NCBI GenBank assembly: GCA_045546735.1
Contig: JAZQDJ010000139.1
Coordinates: 1 to 17,247 of the forward strand
Length of the DNA: 17,247 nucleotides
Direction: 5' to 3'
Origin: SVFI01 sp045546735
GTDB taxonomy: Bacteria > Bacillota > Clostridia > Lachnospirales > Lachnospiraceae
Shown here in pieces: positions 1-6,948 of this stretch. Positions within the stretch are counted from its first letter, which is position 1. Every line of letters starts with the position of its first letter. Position numbers and translations under genes: made by a program. Below the pieces are notes generated by a model. It was given only the letters and a program-made list of their open reading frames with translations. It ran no database searches and had not been told where the DNA came from.

Positions 1-896
1 GTGACCATATTTATAAGATGGATTACGAGGTAATGCTTGATTACCATAAAGAGAAGGGTGCAGAGGTAACACTTGCAGCTATGCCTGTTCCGATTGAGGA
101 GGCAAAGCGTTTCGGTGTTCTTATTACAGACGATGACCGTAAGATTAACGAGTTTGAAGAGAAACCGGAACATCCGAGAAGTAATCTTGCAAGTATGGGT
201 ATCTACATATTTAACTGGAAGACGCTCAAAGAAGCTCTTATTGCAAATGCGTCCCAGCCATCACTTGACTTTGGTAAACACGTAATTCCGTATTGTCATT
301 CAAACGGAGCACCGTGTTATGCGTACGAGTTCAACGGATATTGGAAGGATGTAGGAACCTTAAATTCATATTGGGAAGCGAATATGGAGCTTATTGATAT
401 CGTTCCTGAGTTCAACCTTTATGAAGAGTATTGGAAGATTTATACAAAGAGTGACGTTCTTCCTCCGCAGTATATTTCTGCAGACAGTGAAATTGAAAAA
501 TGTATTATCGGTGAAGGTTCACAGATTTACGGTAAAGTATACAATTCCGTTATCGGATGCGGCGTAACGATCGGTGCAGGTACAATTGTCCGTGATTCTA
601 TTATTATGAATCACACAGAGATCGGTGCAAATTGTGAGCTGAATAAAGCAATCATTGCAGAGCAGGTTCAGATTGGCGATAATGTAAAACTCGGTGTCGG
701 AGAAGAGGCTGAAAATGAGACAGATCCGCACATCTACAATCACGGAATCGTTACAATCGGTGAGAAGTCAGTAGTTCCGAACAATGTATCCGTAGGAAAG
801 AATACGGTTGTATCAGGTATTACAGAGATTGCAGATTATCCGGATAACTATCTGGCCAGCGGAAAAACTTTGATTAAGGCAGGTGACAAGGCATGA
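1..896 (+). CDS. glgC: Glucose-1-phosphate adenylyltransferase, 3' part (5' end outside window)
   Basis: GlgC makes ADP-glucose and pyrophosphate from ATP and glucose-1-phosphate, the committed step of bacterial glycogen synthesis in the cytoplasm. The frame is open from the first base and begins inside the conserved GDHIYKMDY motif (DHIYKMDY is visible). About 298 codons remain; the N-terminal nucleotide-binding part (GG-x-G-x-R loop) lies upstream of the window. Visible family marks are the sugar-phosphate segment INEFEEKP, then SMGIYIF, DFGKHVIP and GYWKDVGT, followed by hexapeptide-like repeats (IIGEGSQIYGKVYNSVIGCG and onward) that form the C-terminal left-handed beta-helix. It ends in TGA at 894-896, overlapping the glgD ATG at 893-895, so the two are translationally coupled. 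Identity is secure from the motifs and the glgD neighbour. Truncation is only by the window edge. Confidence 0.95.
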   Translation, partial: DHIYKMDYEVMLDYHKEKGAEVTLAAMPVPIEEAKRFGVLITDDDRKINEFEEKPEHPRSNLASMGIYIFNWKTLKEALIANASQPSLDFGKHVIPYCHSNGAPCYAYEFNGYWKDVGTLNSYWEANMELIDIVPEFNLYEEYWKIYTKSDVLPPQYISADSEIEKCIIGEGSQIYGKVYNSVIGCGVTIGAGTIVRDSIIMNHTEIGANCELNKAIIAEQVQIGDNVKLGVGEEAENETDPHIYNHGIVTIGEKSVVPNNVSVGKNTVVSGITEIADYPDNYLASGKTLIKAGDKA

Positions 897-2011
897 GAGC
901 GATAGGAATTATTTTAGCCGGCGGAAACAATCACAGAATGAAAGAACTCTCTCAGAAGAGAGCTATTGCAGCAATGCCGATCGCAGGAAGTTACCGCAGT
1001 ATCGACTTTGCACTCAGCAATATGACAAACTCCCGTATCCAGAGAGTGGCTGTGTTTACACAGTACAATGCCAGAAGTTTAAATGAGCACTTAAGCTCAT
1101 CTAAATGGTGGGATTTCGGTAGAAAACAGGGAGGACTTTCCGTTTTCACACCGACAGTGACAAATGAAAACAGTTCATGGTATCGCGGAACAGCAGATGC
1201 CATTTATCAGAATCTTGACTTCTTAAAAGAAAGTCATGAGCCGTATGTAGTTATTGCATCCGGTGATTGTGTATACAAGATGGATTACAATAAAGTCCTC
1301 GAGTATCACATTGCAAAGAAAGCAGACATCACAGTAGTTTGTAAAGACATGCCTGCAGGAGTAAATGTAGACCGCTACGGTATCTTAAAGATGAATGAAG
1401 AGAGCCGTATTGAAGAGTTTGAGGAGAAGCCGATTGTGGCAAATTCCAACACGATTTCCTGCGGTATCTATGTAGTACGTCGTAGACAGTTGATTGAGCT
1501 GATTGAGAAGAGTGCAGAAGAAGGACAGTTTGATTTTGTAAAAGATATCCTGATCCGCTACAAAAATCTCAAGAGAATCTATGGCTACAAGATGCAGGAT
1601 TATTGGAAAAACATTGCGACAGTAGACGATTATTTCAATGCAAATATGGATTTCTTAAAACCGGACATCAGAGATTATTTCTTCCGTCAGTATCCGGATA
1701 TTTACTCTAAGGTGGATGATCTTCCGCCGGCGAAGTACAATGTCGGAGCTAAGATCCGCAACAGCTTGATTTCAAGCGGAAGTATTATCAATGGTGTGGT
1801 AGAAGATTCTGTTATCTTTAAAGATGTATTTGTGGGAAATAATTGTACGATCAAAAATTCAATTATCTTAAATGACGTGTACATTGGCGACAATACTTAT
1901 ATTGAGAACTGTATTGTGGAAAGTCATGACACAATCCGTGCCAATTCATATCACAAAGGGGAAGGCGACATTAAGATTGTCATTGAAAAGAACGATCGGT
2001 TTGTAATCTAA
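893..2011 (+). CDS. glgD: Glucose-1-phosphate adenylyltransferase-like subunit GlgD
   Basis: A 372-residue paralogue of GlgC that in Firmicutes is the partner subunit of ADP-glucose pyrophosphorylase and is generally thought to act with GlgC, not alone. The start is fixed by the ATGA overlap with glgC. The N-terminal nucleotide loop reads LAGGNNHRMKELSQKRA, lacking the GG-x-G-T-R-L pattern of catalytic GlgC. The GDH of GlgC is GDC here (ASGDCVYKMDY, about residues 122-132). FEEKP (about 176-180), YGYKMQDYWKNIATVDDY and a C-terminal hexapeptide beta-helix (about 290-355) keep the family fold. Length matches GlgD proteins. The altered nucleotide loop supports a regulatory or weakly catalytic role; that role is family knowledge plus inference, not shown by the sequence alone. 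It probably shares a transcript with glgC and spoVG. Confidence 0.95.
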   Translation: MRAIGIILAGGNNHRMKELSQKRAIAAMPIAGSYRSIDFALSNMTNSRIQRVAVFTQYNARSLNEHLSSSKWWDFGRKQGGLSVFTPTVTNENSSWYRGTADAIYQNLDFLKESHEPYVVIASGDCVYKMDYNKVLEYHIAKKADITVVCKDMPAGVNVDRYGILKMNEESRIEEFEEKPIVANSNTISCGIYVVRRRQLIELIEKSAEEGQFDFVKDILIRYKNLKRIYGYKMQDYWKNIATVDDYFNANMDFLKPDIRDYFFRQYPDIYSKVDDLPPAKYNVGAKIRNSLISSGSIINGVVEDSVIFKDVFVGNNCTIKNSIILNDVYIGDNTYIENCIVESHDTIRANSYHKGEGDIKIVIEKNDRFVI

Positions 2012-2039
2012 CAGTTTCACGTAAAGGGGGAAATGCTAT

Positions 2040-2312
2040 ATGAACATTACAGATGTTCGTGTGCGCAAGATTACAAAGGAAGGAAAGATGAGAGCCGTAG
2101 TGTCCATCACTCTTGACAATGTATTTGTAGTACACGATATTAAAGTGATCGAGGGCGAAAAGGGAATGTTTATCGCAATGCCTAGCAAAAAGGCATCTGA
2201 TGGTGAATACAGAGATATCGCTCATCCGATTAATTCAGAGACGAGAGACTTAATTCAGAAGACAGTGCTTGAAGCATACGACAAAGCGATGCTTGAGCCG
2301 GATGAAGAATAG
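2040..2312 (+). CDS. spoVG: Septation/sporulation regulator SpoVG
   Basis: A 90-residue protein with the characteristic SpoVG start MNITDVRVRKI, then the core ITLDNVFVVHDIKVIEG and the signature GMFIAMPSKK, followed by HPI and a short acidic tail (EPDEE). SpoVG proteins are small DNA/RNA-binding regulators involved in sporulation septation in Bacillus and in capsule and virulence control in Staphylococcus and Listeria. The ATG at 2040 is preceded by a strong ribosome site (AAAGGGGG, 2023-2030) with 9 nt spacing; an ATG at 2033 is out of frame. It lies 28 nt after glgD with no terminator between, so co-transcription with glgCD is likely. In Bacillus spoVG sits before glmU, another sugar nucleotidyltransferase; here the neighbours are the ADP-glucose enzymes. 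A hairpin terminator follows at 2341-2373. Confidence 0.96.
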   Translation: MNITDVRVRKITKEGKMRAVVSITLDNVFVVHDIKVIEGEKGMFIAMPSKKASDGEYRDIAHPINSETRDLIQKTVLEAYDKAMLEPDEE

Positions 2313-2340
2313 GTTTTTGGAGAAGGGTTACAATAGCGGA

Positions 2341-2373
2341 AGGGCCGTGCATGTAAGGTGCATGGCTCTTTTG
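2341..2373 (+). terminator. Rho-independent terminator after spoVG
   Basis: The arm AGGGCCGTGCAT (2341-2352) pairs with GTGCATGGCTCT (2358-2369) across a 5-nt loop. The 12-bp stem includes three G-U pairs and runs directly into a short T run (2369-2372). It closes the glgC-glgD-spoVG transcript 28 bp after the spoVG stop. The T tract is short, so termination may be partial. Confidence 0.75.
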
Positions 2374-2430
2374 CATTGGACTTTTGTGGGGGGCGCTTAC
2401 GCGATATAAAAATCATGGCTTAGGAGAGGG

Positions 2431-2598
2431 AGTATCTATAGAATATTTTTTGTGTTTCGAATCCACTTTTTGGCTGAAAAAAGTATCTAAAAGCCGAATT
2501 TTTTTATATAGATACTTTTGGGAAAGAATATGTGTTGTTTTCTGCCGAAAATTTGCAAAAAAGTGGATTGAAAATAAAAATTTTTCTGTATAGATACT
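2431..2598. repeat. 168-bp element with imperfect 44-bp inverted ends and four AGTATCTA boxes
   Basis: The left end 2431-2474 and right end 2555-2598 are inverted repeats in exact register without gaps (33 of 44 positions match by hand). Perfect blocks are the outer 10 bp AGTATCTATA (2431-2440) against TATAGATACT (2589-2598), and AATCCACTTTTT (2460-2471) against its complement (2558-2569). A second palindrome sits inside with its own centre: AAGTATCTA (2481-2489) against TAGATACTT (2509-2517). The box AGTATCTA therefore occurs four times, two on each strand. No flanking target-site duplication and no coding capacity are visible. It could be a miniature non-autonomous mobile element or a multi-site operator. 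The rightmost box ends 7 bp before the -10 of the next operon. Confidence 0.65.
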
Positions 2599-2611
2599 TC
2601 TATGTTATAAT
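2583..2611 (+). promoter_or_regulatory. Extended -10 promoter of the aldolase/hybrid kinase operon
   Basis: A perfect -10 TATAAT (2606-2611) is preceded by TG with one base between (2603-2605), an extended -10. The -35 position (2583-2588, TTTCTG, 17-bp spacer) is weak. The spacer contains one AGTATCTA box in inverse orientation (2589-2598), so a protein bound there would compete with RNA polymerase. Expected transcript start is near 2618. Confidence 0.6.
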
Positions 2612-2644
2612 AAAGAAATCAAAGAACATAAGTGAGGTACAAGC

Positions 2645-3670
2645 ATGATTTCGTTTGAAAGTGATTATATAGCAGGTGCGCATCCGAAGGTGCTGGAACG
2701 CCTTGCGCAGACCAATATGGAGGCGCTTAGCGGTTACGGAACAGATAAATATTGTGAGAGTGCAAGAGAGAAAATTAAGCAGGCTTGTGAATGTCCTCGG
2801 GCTGATGTACATTTCCTTGTGGGCGGAACACAGACGAATGCGCTTGTGATTTCTGCGGTGCTGAAGGAATACGAAGGTGTGATTGCGGCGAAGACCGGTC
2901 ATGTGAGTCTGCATGAGGCGGGAGCTATTGAGTATACAGGGCATAAGGTGTTGGAGATTGAGCAGGAAAACGGCAAGATTTCCGCAGAAGTGTTGAAGCA
3001 ATATTTGGAAAAGTTTTACGGGGATGAGAATCATGAGCATATGGTTTTCCCGGGAATGGTCTATATTTCGCATCCGACAGAGTACGGTACTTTATATAAT
3101 AAGAAAGAACTGGTGCAGTTATCGGAAATTTGCCGGGAGTACGAGATTCCTCTTTATCTGGACGGGGCAAGACTCGGTTACGGGTTGATGAGCTCGGAAA
3201 CAGACGTAACGCTCAGTGATATAGCAAGCCTTTGTGATGTGTTTTATATCGGAGGAACAAAGGTTGGGGCGCTTTGCGGAGAGGCAGTTGTATTTACGAA
3301 GGAAAATACCCCGAAACATTTTATGACGATAATGAAGCAAAAAGGTGCGCTCCTTGCAAAAGGACGCGTACTCGGAGTGCAGTTTGATACGTTGTTTACA
3401 GACGGGTTGTATTTTGAGATTGCAGGTCATGCAATCCGGATGGCAGAGATACTGAAAGACATGCTGCGTAAAAAGGGATACGATTTTTATATTGAGTCAC
3501 CGACAAATCAGCAGTTTATTGTGATAGAAAATGAAAAACTTGATGAGCTTAAAGAAACAGTAGCGGTTAGTTTCTGGGAGAAGTATGATGAGTCGCATAC
3601 GGTAATCCGTCTTGCAACTTCCTGGTCGACAACACAGGAAGATATGGAGAAGTTAGAAGAGGTATTGTAA
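2645..3670 (+). CDS. Low-specificity L-threonine aldolase-like PLP enzyme
   Basis: A 341-residue fold-type I PLP enzyme of the beta-eliminating lyase/threonine aldolase family (LtaA/LtaE/GLY1 type), cleaving L-threonine or allo-threonine to glycine and acetaldehyde. Visible marks: the N-terminal segment FESDYIAGAHPKVL, the glycine-rich LVGGTQTNALV (58-68), H90 of VSLHEAGA in the expected PLP-stacking position, the cofactor Asp in LYLDGARL (D173) and the Schiff-base lysine K206 in YIGGTKVGAL. Length is normal. The start is set by the ribosome site GTGAGG (2632-2637), 7 nt before the ATG. It is first in an operon whose next genes are a hybrid kinase (1 nt away) and a regulator, an unusual pairing. 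Exact substrate (threonine, allo-threonine or another beta-hydroxy amino acid) cannot be read from sequence. Confidence 0.88.
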   Translation: MISFESDYIAGAHPKVLERLAQTNMEALSGYGTDKYCESAREKIKQACECPRADVHFLVGGTQTNALVISAVLKEYEGVIAAKTGHVSLHEAGAIEYTGHKVLEIEQENGKISAEVLKQYLEKFYGDENHEHMVFPGMVYISHPTEYGTLYNKKELVQLSEICREYEIPLYLDGARLGYGLMSSETDVTLSDIASLCDVFYIGGTKVGALCGEAVVFTKENTPKHFMTIMKQKGALLAKGRVLGVQFDTLFTDGLYFEIAGHAIRMAEILKDMLRKKGYDFYIESPTNQQFIVIENEKLDELKETVAVSFWEKYDESHTVIRLATSWSTTQEDMEKLEEVL

Positions 3671-3671
3671 T

Positions 3672-6152
3672 ATGCTGAGAATGGAAATGGCATGTTTTTT
3701 TGTAATCATGCTGATGTCGATTCTGTATTTTTCTGCAAAGAGAAAAAAGACAAAATTACATATGATTTTTTTGGCGATTTTAGTGCTTTCTATGGTGCAT
3801 CTTGTTTTTGATGCAGCAACCATATATACGGTCAATCGCATAGATATAATTCCGACATGGATAAACGATGCTGTTCATCGGCTTTTTATCGGAACAATGG
3901 TAATTCTTTTCTACTTGTTTTACCGTTATGTTGTTGTAATGATTGAGGAAGAGAGTGGGAAAAAGCAGGGATTGGCGTGGTTTTTTGCCGGGATTTTGGT
4001 TGTGGCTGTCATTGGAGTGGCTGTTTTGCCGATTTACTATAAAGAAACGGAGCTTGGAAATTATTCGTACGGACCGGCGGCGAACATGACTTATATTTCC
4101 ATCGGGGTACATTTGATCGGAGTTGTTGCGATTCTTGCCATTAATTGGAAGAAAGTGCATGCAAAGAAAAAACTCGGGATTACGGTTGCAATGACAGTAG
4201 AGATTATCGTTGCACTTTATCAGGCGTTTCATCCGCTGGCACTTCTCAGCGGAATGGGAATTATGCTGATCGTGCTTGCTTTTTATTTGACGATGCAGAA
4301 TCCGGATATTGCACTTGTAGAGCAGGTGCAGGAGGAAAAGAAAAAAGCAGAAGCCGCCAATGAGGCAAAGTCCACGTTTTTGTCTCACATGTCACATGAA
4401 ATCCGGACTCCGATGAATGCAGTGGTAGGGATGACGGAGCTTATGCTGCATACGGATGTGACGACAGAGCAGAGAGAATATTTAGTAAATATCAAGAATT
4501 CAGGAAATGCACTGGTGTCTATCATTAATGATATTTTAGACTTGACGAAGATTGAATCAGGTAAAATGGAGCTGACGGAAGATGATTATGAAGTGGCTCC
4601 GCTGCTTAAAGATATCCGTATGATTATTGAAAACCGCATCGGGGATAAACAGCTTGTGCTGATTTATGAAGTGGATGAAAAACTTCCGAAATGGATGCGC
4701 GGAGATGCGCTTCGTATCAGGCAGATTATTATTAATTTGCTTAACAATGCGGTAAAATTTACGCAAGAGGGTCATGTGAAACTGAAGATAGAGGTTCTGT
4801 CTGAGGAAGAAAGCGGAGTAAACGTAAAGGTTACCGTTTCTGATACAGGGCAGGGAATTCGAAAAGAAGACCTGAAGAAATTATTTGAAGCGTTTGAACA
4901 GGTAGATAAGGAGAGAAACCGAGGAAAAGAAGGAACAGGACTTGGTTTGGCAATTTCTTCAGATTTGATTCGGTTGATGGGTGGCAAATTAGAAGTACAA
5001 AGTGTTTATAACGAAGGCAGCGAGTTCTTTTTTACTATAAAACAAAAATATGCGGTCAATGAAGAGATAAATGCGGAGAAAGAGGATGACAGGGATTTTA
5101 CGGCGCCTGAGGCGAAGGTGCTTGTCGTGGATGACAGTCAGATTAACCTAAAAGTGGCCGTGGGTCTTTTGAAACCGCTCCGGATGCAGGTAGATACAGC
5201 AGAAAGTGGGCAGCAGGCACTTAAAATGGTACAGGAAACAGAATATGATATCGTTTTTATGGATCATATGATGCCCGGAATGGACGGTATAGAAACGACA
5301 AAACGTATGCGCCAGCTTCCGGTCAAATATTTGGAAGAGGTACCGATTGTTGCGTTTACGGCAAATGCAATGAAAGAAGCGGAGAAGAGGTTCTATGAGG
5401 CGGGAATGAATGGTTTTATTCCGAAGCCGATAGAAACAGAACAGTTATTTAGGAGTGTGCGCCGTTTTTTACCGGAACATTTACTGGTATATATGGCTCC
5501 GGGAAATATTCCGTTTGTTGTTTCAGAGTCGGAAAAACAGTATGAATTAAAACTCGATGGCATTGATGTACAGGAAGGTGTAAAAAACGCAGGCAGTACT
5601 GATTTCTATATGGAAATTTTAGGTGATTTCTATTTACTTATTGATATGAAATCTCTTAAAATAGAGAAGTGCATGGAAGATGAACTTTGGCGGGACTATA
5701 CTGTGGAAGTACATGCGCTCAAGACAAGTGCCCACATGATCGGCGCGATGGAATTGTCAAAGGAATTTGCGCACCTGGAGCAGCTCGGAAAAGAAGAGAG
5801 CGCGGAGGAAATTCGAAAAGAAACACCGAAGGTGCTTGCAGATTATCGTGGTTTTAAAGAAGTGCTTAAGACGTTTCATCAAAAGTCGGAAAGTGATAAG
5901 AGGCAGGCAGATCCGGAAGAAATTCTTATGTACCTGACAGGAATACGTGATGCAGTGGAGGGGTTTGACCTCGATGGCGTAGACAGTGCGATGGCAAGGC
6001 TGGAAGAGTGCAAGCTTCCTGAATGTGTGCAGGAAAAGATGGAGAATCTCAGAGTATATATTGCAGATGTTGCAATGGAAGAGATATTACAAATTGTCGA
6101 TGAGATGATGATTTTTATAAGTGAAGAAAAAGGGGGAGATCATTGTGGCTAA
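3672..6152 (+). CDS. 7-TM hybrid sensor histidine kinase with receiver and Hpt domains
   Basis: An 826-residue membrane protein containing a complete phosphorelay. Residues 4-208 hold seven hydrophobic segments (about 4-22, 29-52, 68-92, 100-122, 138-158, 166-186, 188-208), consistent with a histidine-kinase 7TM sensor region. A short coiled-coil linker (EQVQEEKKKAEAANEAK) leads to the HisKA domain with H242 in SHEIRTPMN. The HATPase part has the N box (N359, INLLNNAVKF), DTGQGI (391-396) and GTGLGLAIS (421-429). A receiver spans about 480-600 with D531 in FMDHMMPGMDG, T563 and K585. An Hpt domain follows with H681 in VEVHALKTSAHMIGA. A further helical tail (about 740-826) is unassigned. The ligand is unknown. 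The ATG lies 1 nt after the aldolase stop with ribosome site AGAAGAGG (3655-3662); the C-terminus overlaps the next gene by 8 nt, pointing to a shared pathway. Confidence 0.93.
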   Translation: MLRMEMACFFVIMLMSILYFSAKRKKTKLHMIFLAILVLSMVHLVFDAATIYTVNRIDIIPTWINDAVHRLFIGTMVILFYLFYRYVVVMIEEESGKKQGLAWFFAGILVVAVIGVAVLPIYYKETELGNYSYGPAANMTYISIGVHLIGVVAILAINWKKVHAKKKLGITVAMTVEIIVALYQAFHPLALLSGMGIMLIVLAFYLTMQNPDIALVEQVQEEKKKAEAANEAKSTFLSHMSHEIRTPMNAVVGMTELMLHTDVTTEQREYLVNIKNSGNALVSIINDILDLTKIESGKMELTEDDYEVAPLLKDIRMIIENRIGDKQLVLIYEVDEKLPKWMRGDALRIRQIIINLLNNAVKFTQEGHVKLKIEVLSEEESGVNVKVTVSDTGQGIRKEDLKKLFEAFEQVDKERNRGKEGTGLGLAISSDLIRLMGGKLEVQSVYNEGSEFFFTIKQKYAVNEEINAEKEDDRDFTAPEAKVLVVDDSQINLKVAVGLLKPLRMQVDTAESGQQALKMVQETEYDIVFMDHMMPGMDGIETTKRMRQLPVKYLEEVPIVAFTANAMKEAEKRFYEAGMNGFIPKPIETEQLFRSVRRFLPEHLLVYMAPGNIPFVVSESEKQYELKLDGIDVQEGVKNAGSTDFYMEILGDFYLLIDMKSLKIEKCMEDELWRDYTVEVHALKTSAHMIGAMELSKEFAHLEQLGKEESAEEIRKETPKVLADYRGFKEVLKTFHQKSESDKRQADPEEILMYLTGIRDAVEGFDLDGVDSAMARLEECKLPECVQEKMENLRVYIADVAMEEILQIVDEMMIFISEEKGGDHCG
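6131..6138 (+). promoter_or_regulatory. Ribosome site that decides the GTG start at 6145
   Basis: AGGGGGAG at 6131-6138 is the only good Shine-Dalgarno match here and stands 6 nt before GTG 6145. The earlier in-frame GTG at 6121 would place this sequence inside the coding region and has no good site of its own. Confidence 0.75.
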
Positions 6153-6894
6153 TGTGTTAATCGTGTCACATACAAAAAGTTTTATTGTATCTTCTTTGGC
6201 CTCGCAGCTGGAGCTGCTGGGACACCATGTGTTTCATGCACAAGACAGTCCGAGTGAAATAGGAAAAGTAAAGGAAGAGATACATTTACTTTTGCTGAAT
6301 GCGGAAGATGTGGATATGGACAGTCTTGTTTATATGAAGGATAAGGCAATTGAGGAGAATATCCCGATTTATGCAATCGGTGATATGAATGAGATGAAAG
6401 ATGTAAGGGCATCCATTCCGGAGCAGTTTATTAAAAGGGAATTTGTGCGTCCGATTAATGTGAAGGATATTGTAGAAATTGCAGATAATTATTTAAAAAA
6501 GGAAGCAGGAAATCTTAAGAAAAAGATTTTGGTGGTAGATGATTCCGGAGCGGTGCTGCGAAATGTTAAGGAATGGCTGCAGGACAAATATCAGGTGATT
6601 GTGGCAAATTCCGGTGCCATGGCGATCAAGTATTTGGCGATGAACCATCCGGATTTGATCTTGCTTGATTATGAGATGCCTGTCTGCGACGGCAAACAGG
6701 TTCTTGAAATGATTCGTGCGGAATCAGAATTTTCGGGTATTCCGGTTATTTTCCTGACAGGAAAAAATGACAGGGAGAGCGTTCTGAGTGTTTCTGCTCT
6801 GAAGCCGGAGGGGTATTTGCTTAAGTCTATGCCACCGGCGCAGATTGTGCAGACGATTGATGATTTCTTTGAAAAGAGAAAAGCGAACTTTTAA
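6145..6894 (+). CDS. Two-receiver response regulator without output domain; first receiver degenerate
   Basis: With the GTG start at 6145 (ribosome site 6131-6138) the protein has 249 residues and consists only of two receiver-like domains. The first (about 2-115) keeps the fold pattern ANVLIVS...HLLLLN...IPIYAIG but carries N52 where the phosphoacceptor Asp should be, HTK in place of the acidic pair, and R (FVRPI) in place of the conserved Lys, so it should not be phosphorylated. The second (about 128-245) is canonical: KILVVDDS, D175 in ILLDYEMPVCDG, T in FLTGKND, and Lys in YLLKSM. There is no DNA-binding or enzymatic output domain. The 8-nt overlap with the hybrid kinase makes it the likely target of that Hpt (H681). 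It may act by protein contact or as a phosphate sink. A GTG at 6121 is an alternative but less likely start. Confidence 0.9.
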   Translation: MANVLIVSHTKSFIVSSLASQLELLGHHVFHAQDSPSEIGKVKEEIHLLLLNAEDVDMDSLVYMKDKAIEENIPIYAIGDMNEMKDVRASIPEQFIKREFVRPINVKDIVEIADNYLKKEAGNLKKKILVVDDSGAVLRNVKEWLQDKYQVIVANSGAMAIKYLAMNHPDLILLDYEMPVCDGKQVLEMIRAESEFSGIPVIFLTGKNDRESVLSVSALKPEGYLLKSMPPAQIVQTIDDFFEKRKANF

Positions 6895-6948
6895 ATAAAA
6901 AAGCTACGTCAATTTGGTATTCCGAATCGACGTAGCTTAATTTTTTTT
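6895..6948. terminator. Bidirectional terminator between convergent operons
   Basis: AAGCTACGTC (6901-6910) pairs with GACGTAGCTT (6929-6938), and the stem continues inward, after one A-C mismatch, with ATTTGG against CCGAAT around a TATT loop. On the plus strand it is followed by AA and then eight Ts (6941-6948); on the minus strand by a T run (complement of 6896-6900). It can therefore end both the plus-strand kinase/regulator operon and the minus-strand chemoreceptor gene. The chemoreceptor stop codon (6947-6949) lies in the A/T tract itself. Confidence 0.9.

Larger units (their letters stand above)
2313..2644. other. 332-bp non-coding interval between spoVG and the aldolase operon
   Basis: This gap holds the spoVG terminator (2341-2373), a short featureless stretch (2374-2430), the inverted-repeat element (2431-2598), an extended -10 promoter (2606-2611) and the ribosome site (2632-2637) of the next gene. 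A 69-codon open frame inside it (2384-2593, GTG start) has no plausible ribosome site and a composition dictated by the AT-rich repeat, so I treat the interval as non-coding. Confidence 0.7.

Noticed and set aside
2384..2593. 69-codon open frame in the gap after spoVG
   Set aside because: GTG start without ribosome site; most of it is the inverted-repeat element and the peptide has no recognisable pattern.
2600..3073. 157-codon minus-strand frame opposite the aldolase
   Set aside because: Lies fully antisense to a well supported enzyme gene and would begin inside it; low-complexity peptide without family features.
3780..4388. 202-codon minus-strand frame opposite the 7-TM region
   Set aside because: Antisense to the hydrophobic codons of the kinase, which explains its openness; His/Asn/Arg-rich product typical of shadow frames.
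6121..6144. GTG 6121 as start of the two-receiver regulator
   Set aside because: It would bury the strong ribosome site 6131-6138; GTG 6145 gives the usual receiver N-terminus.
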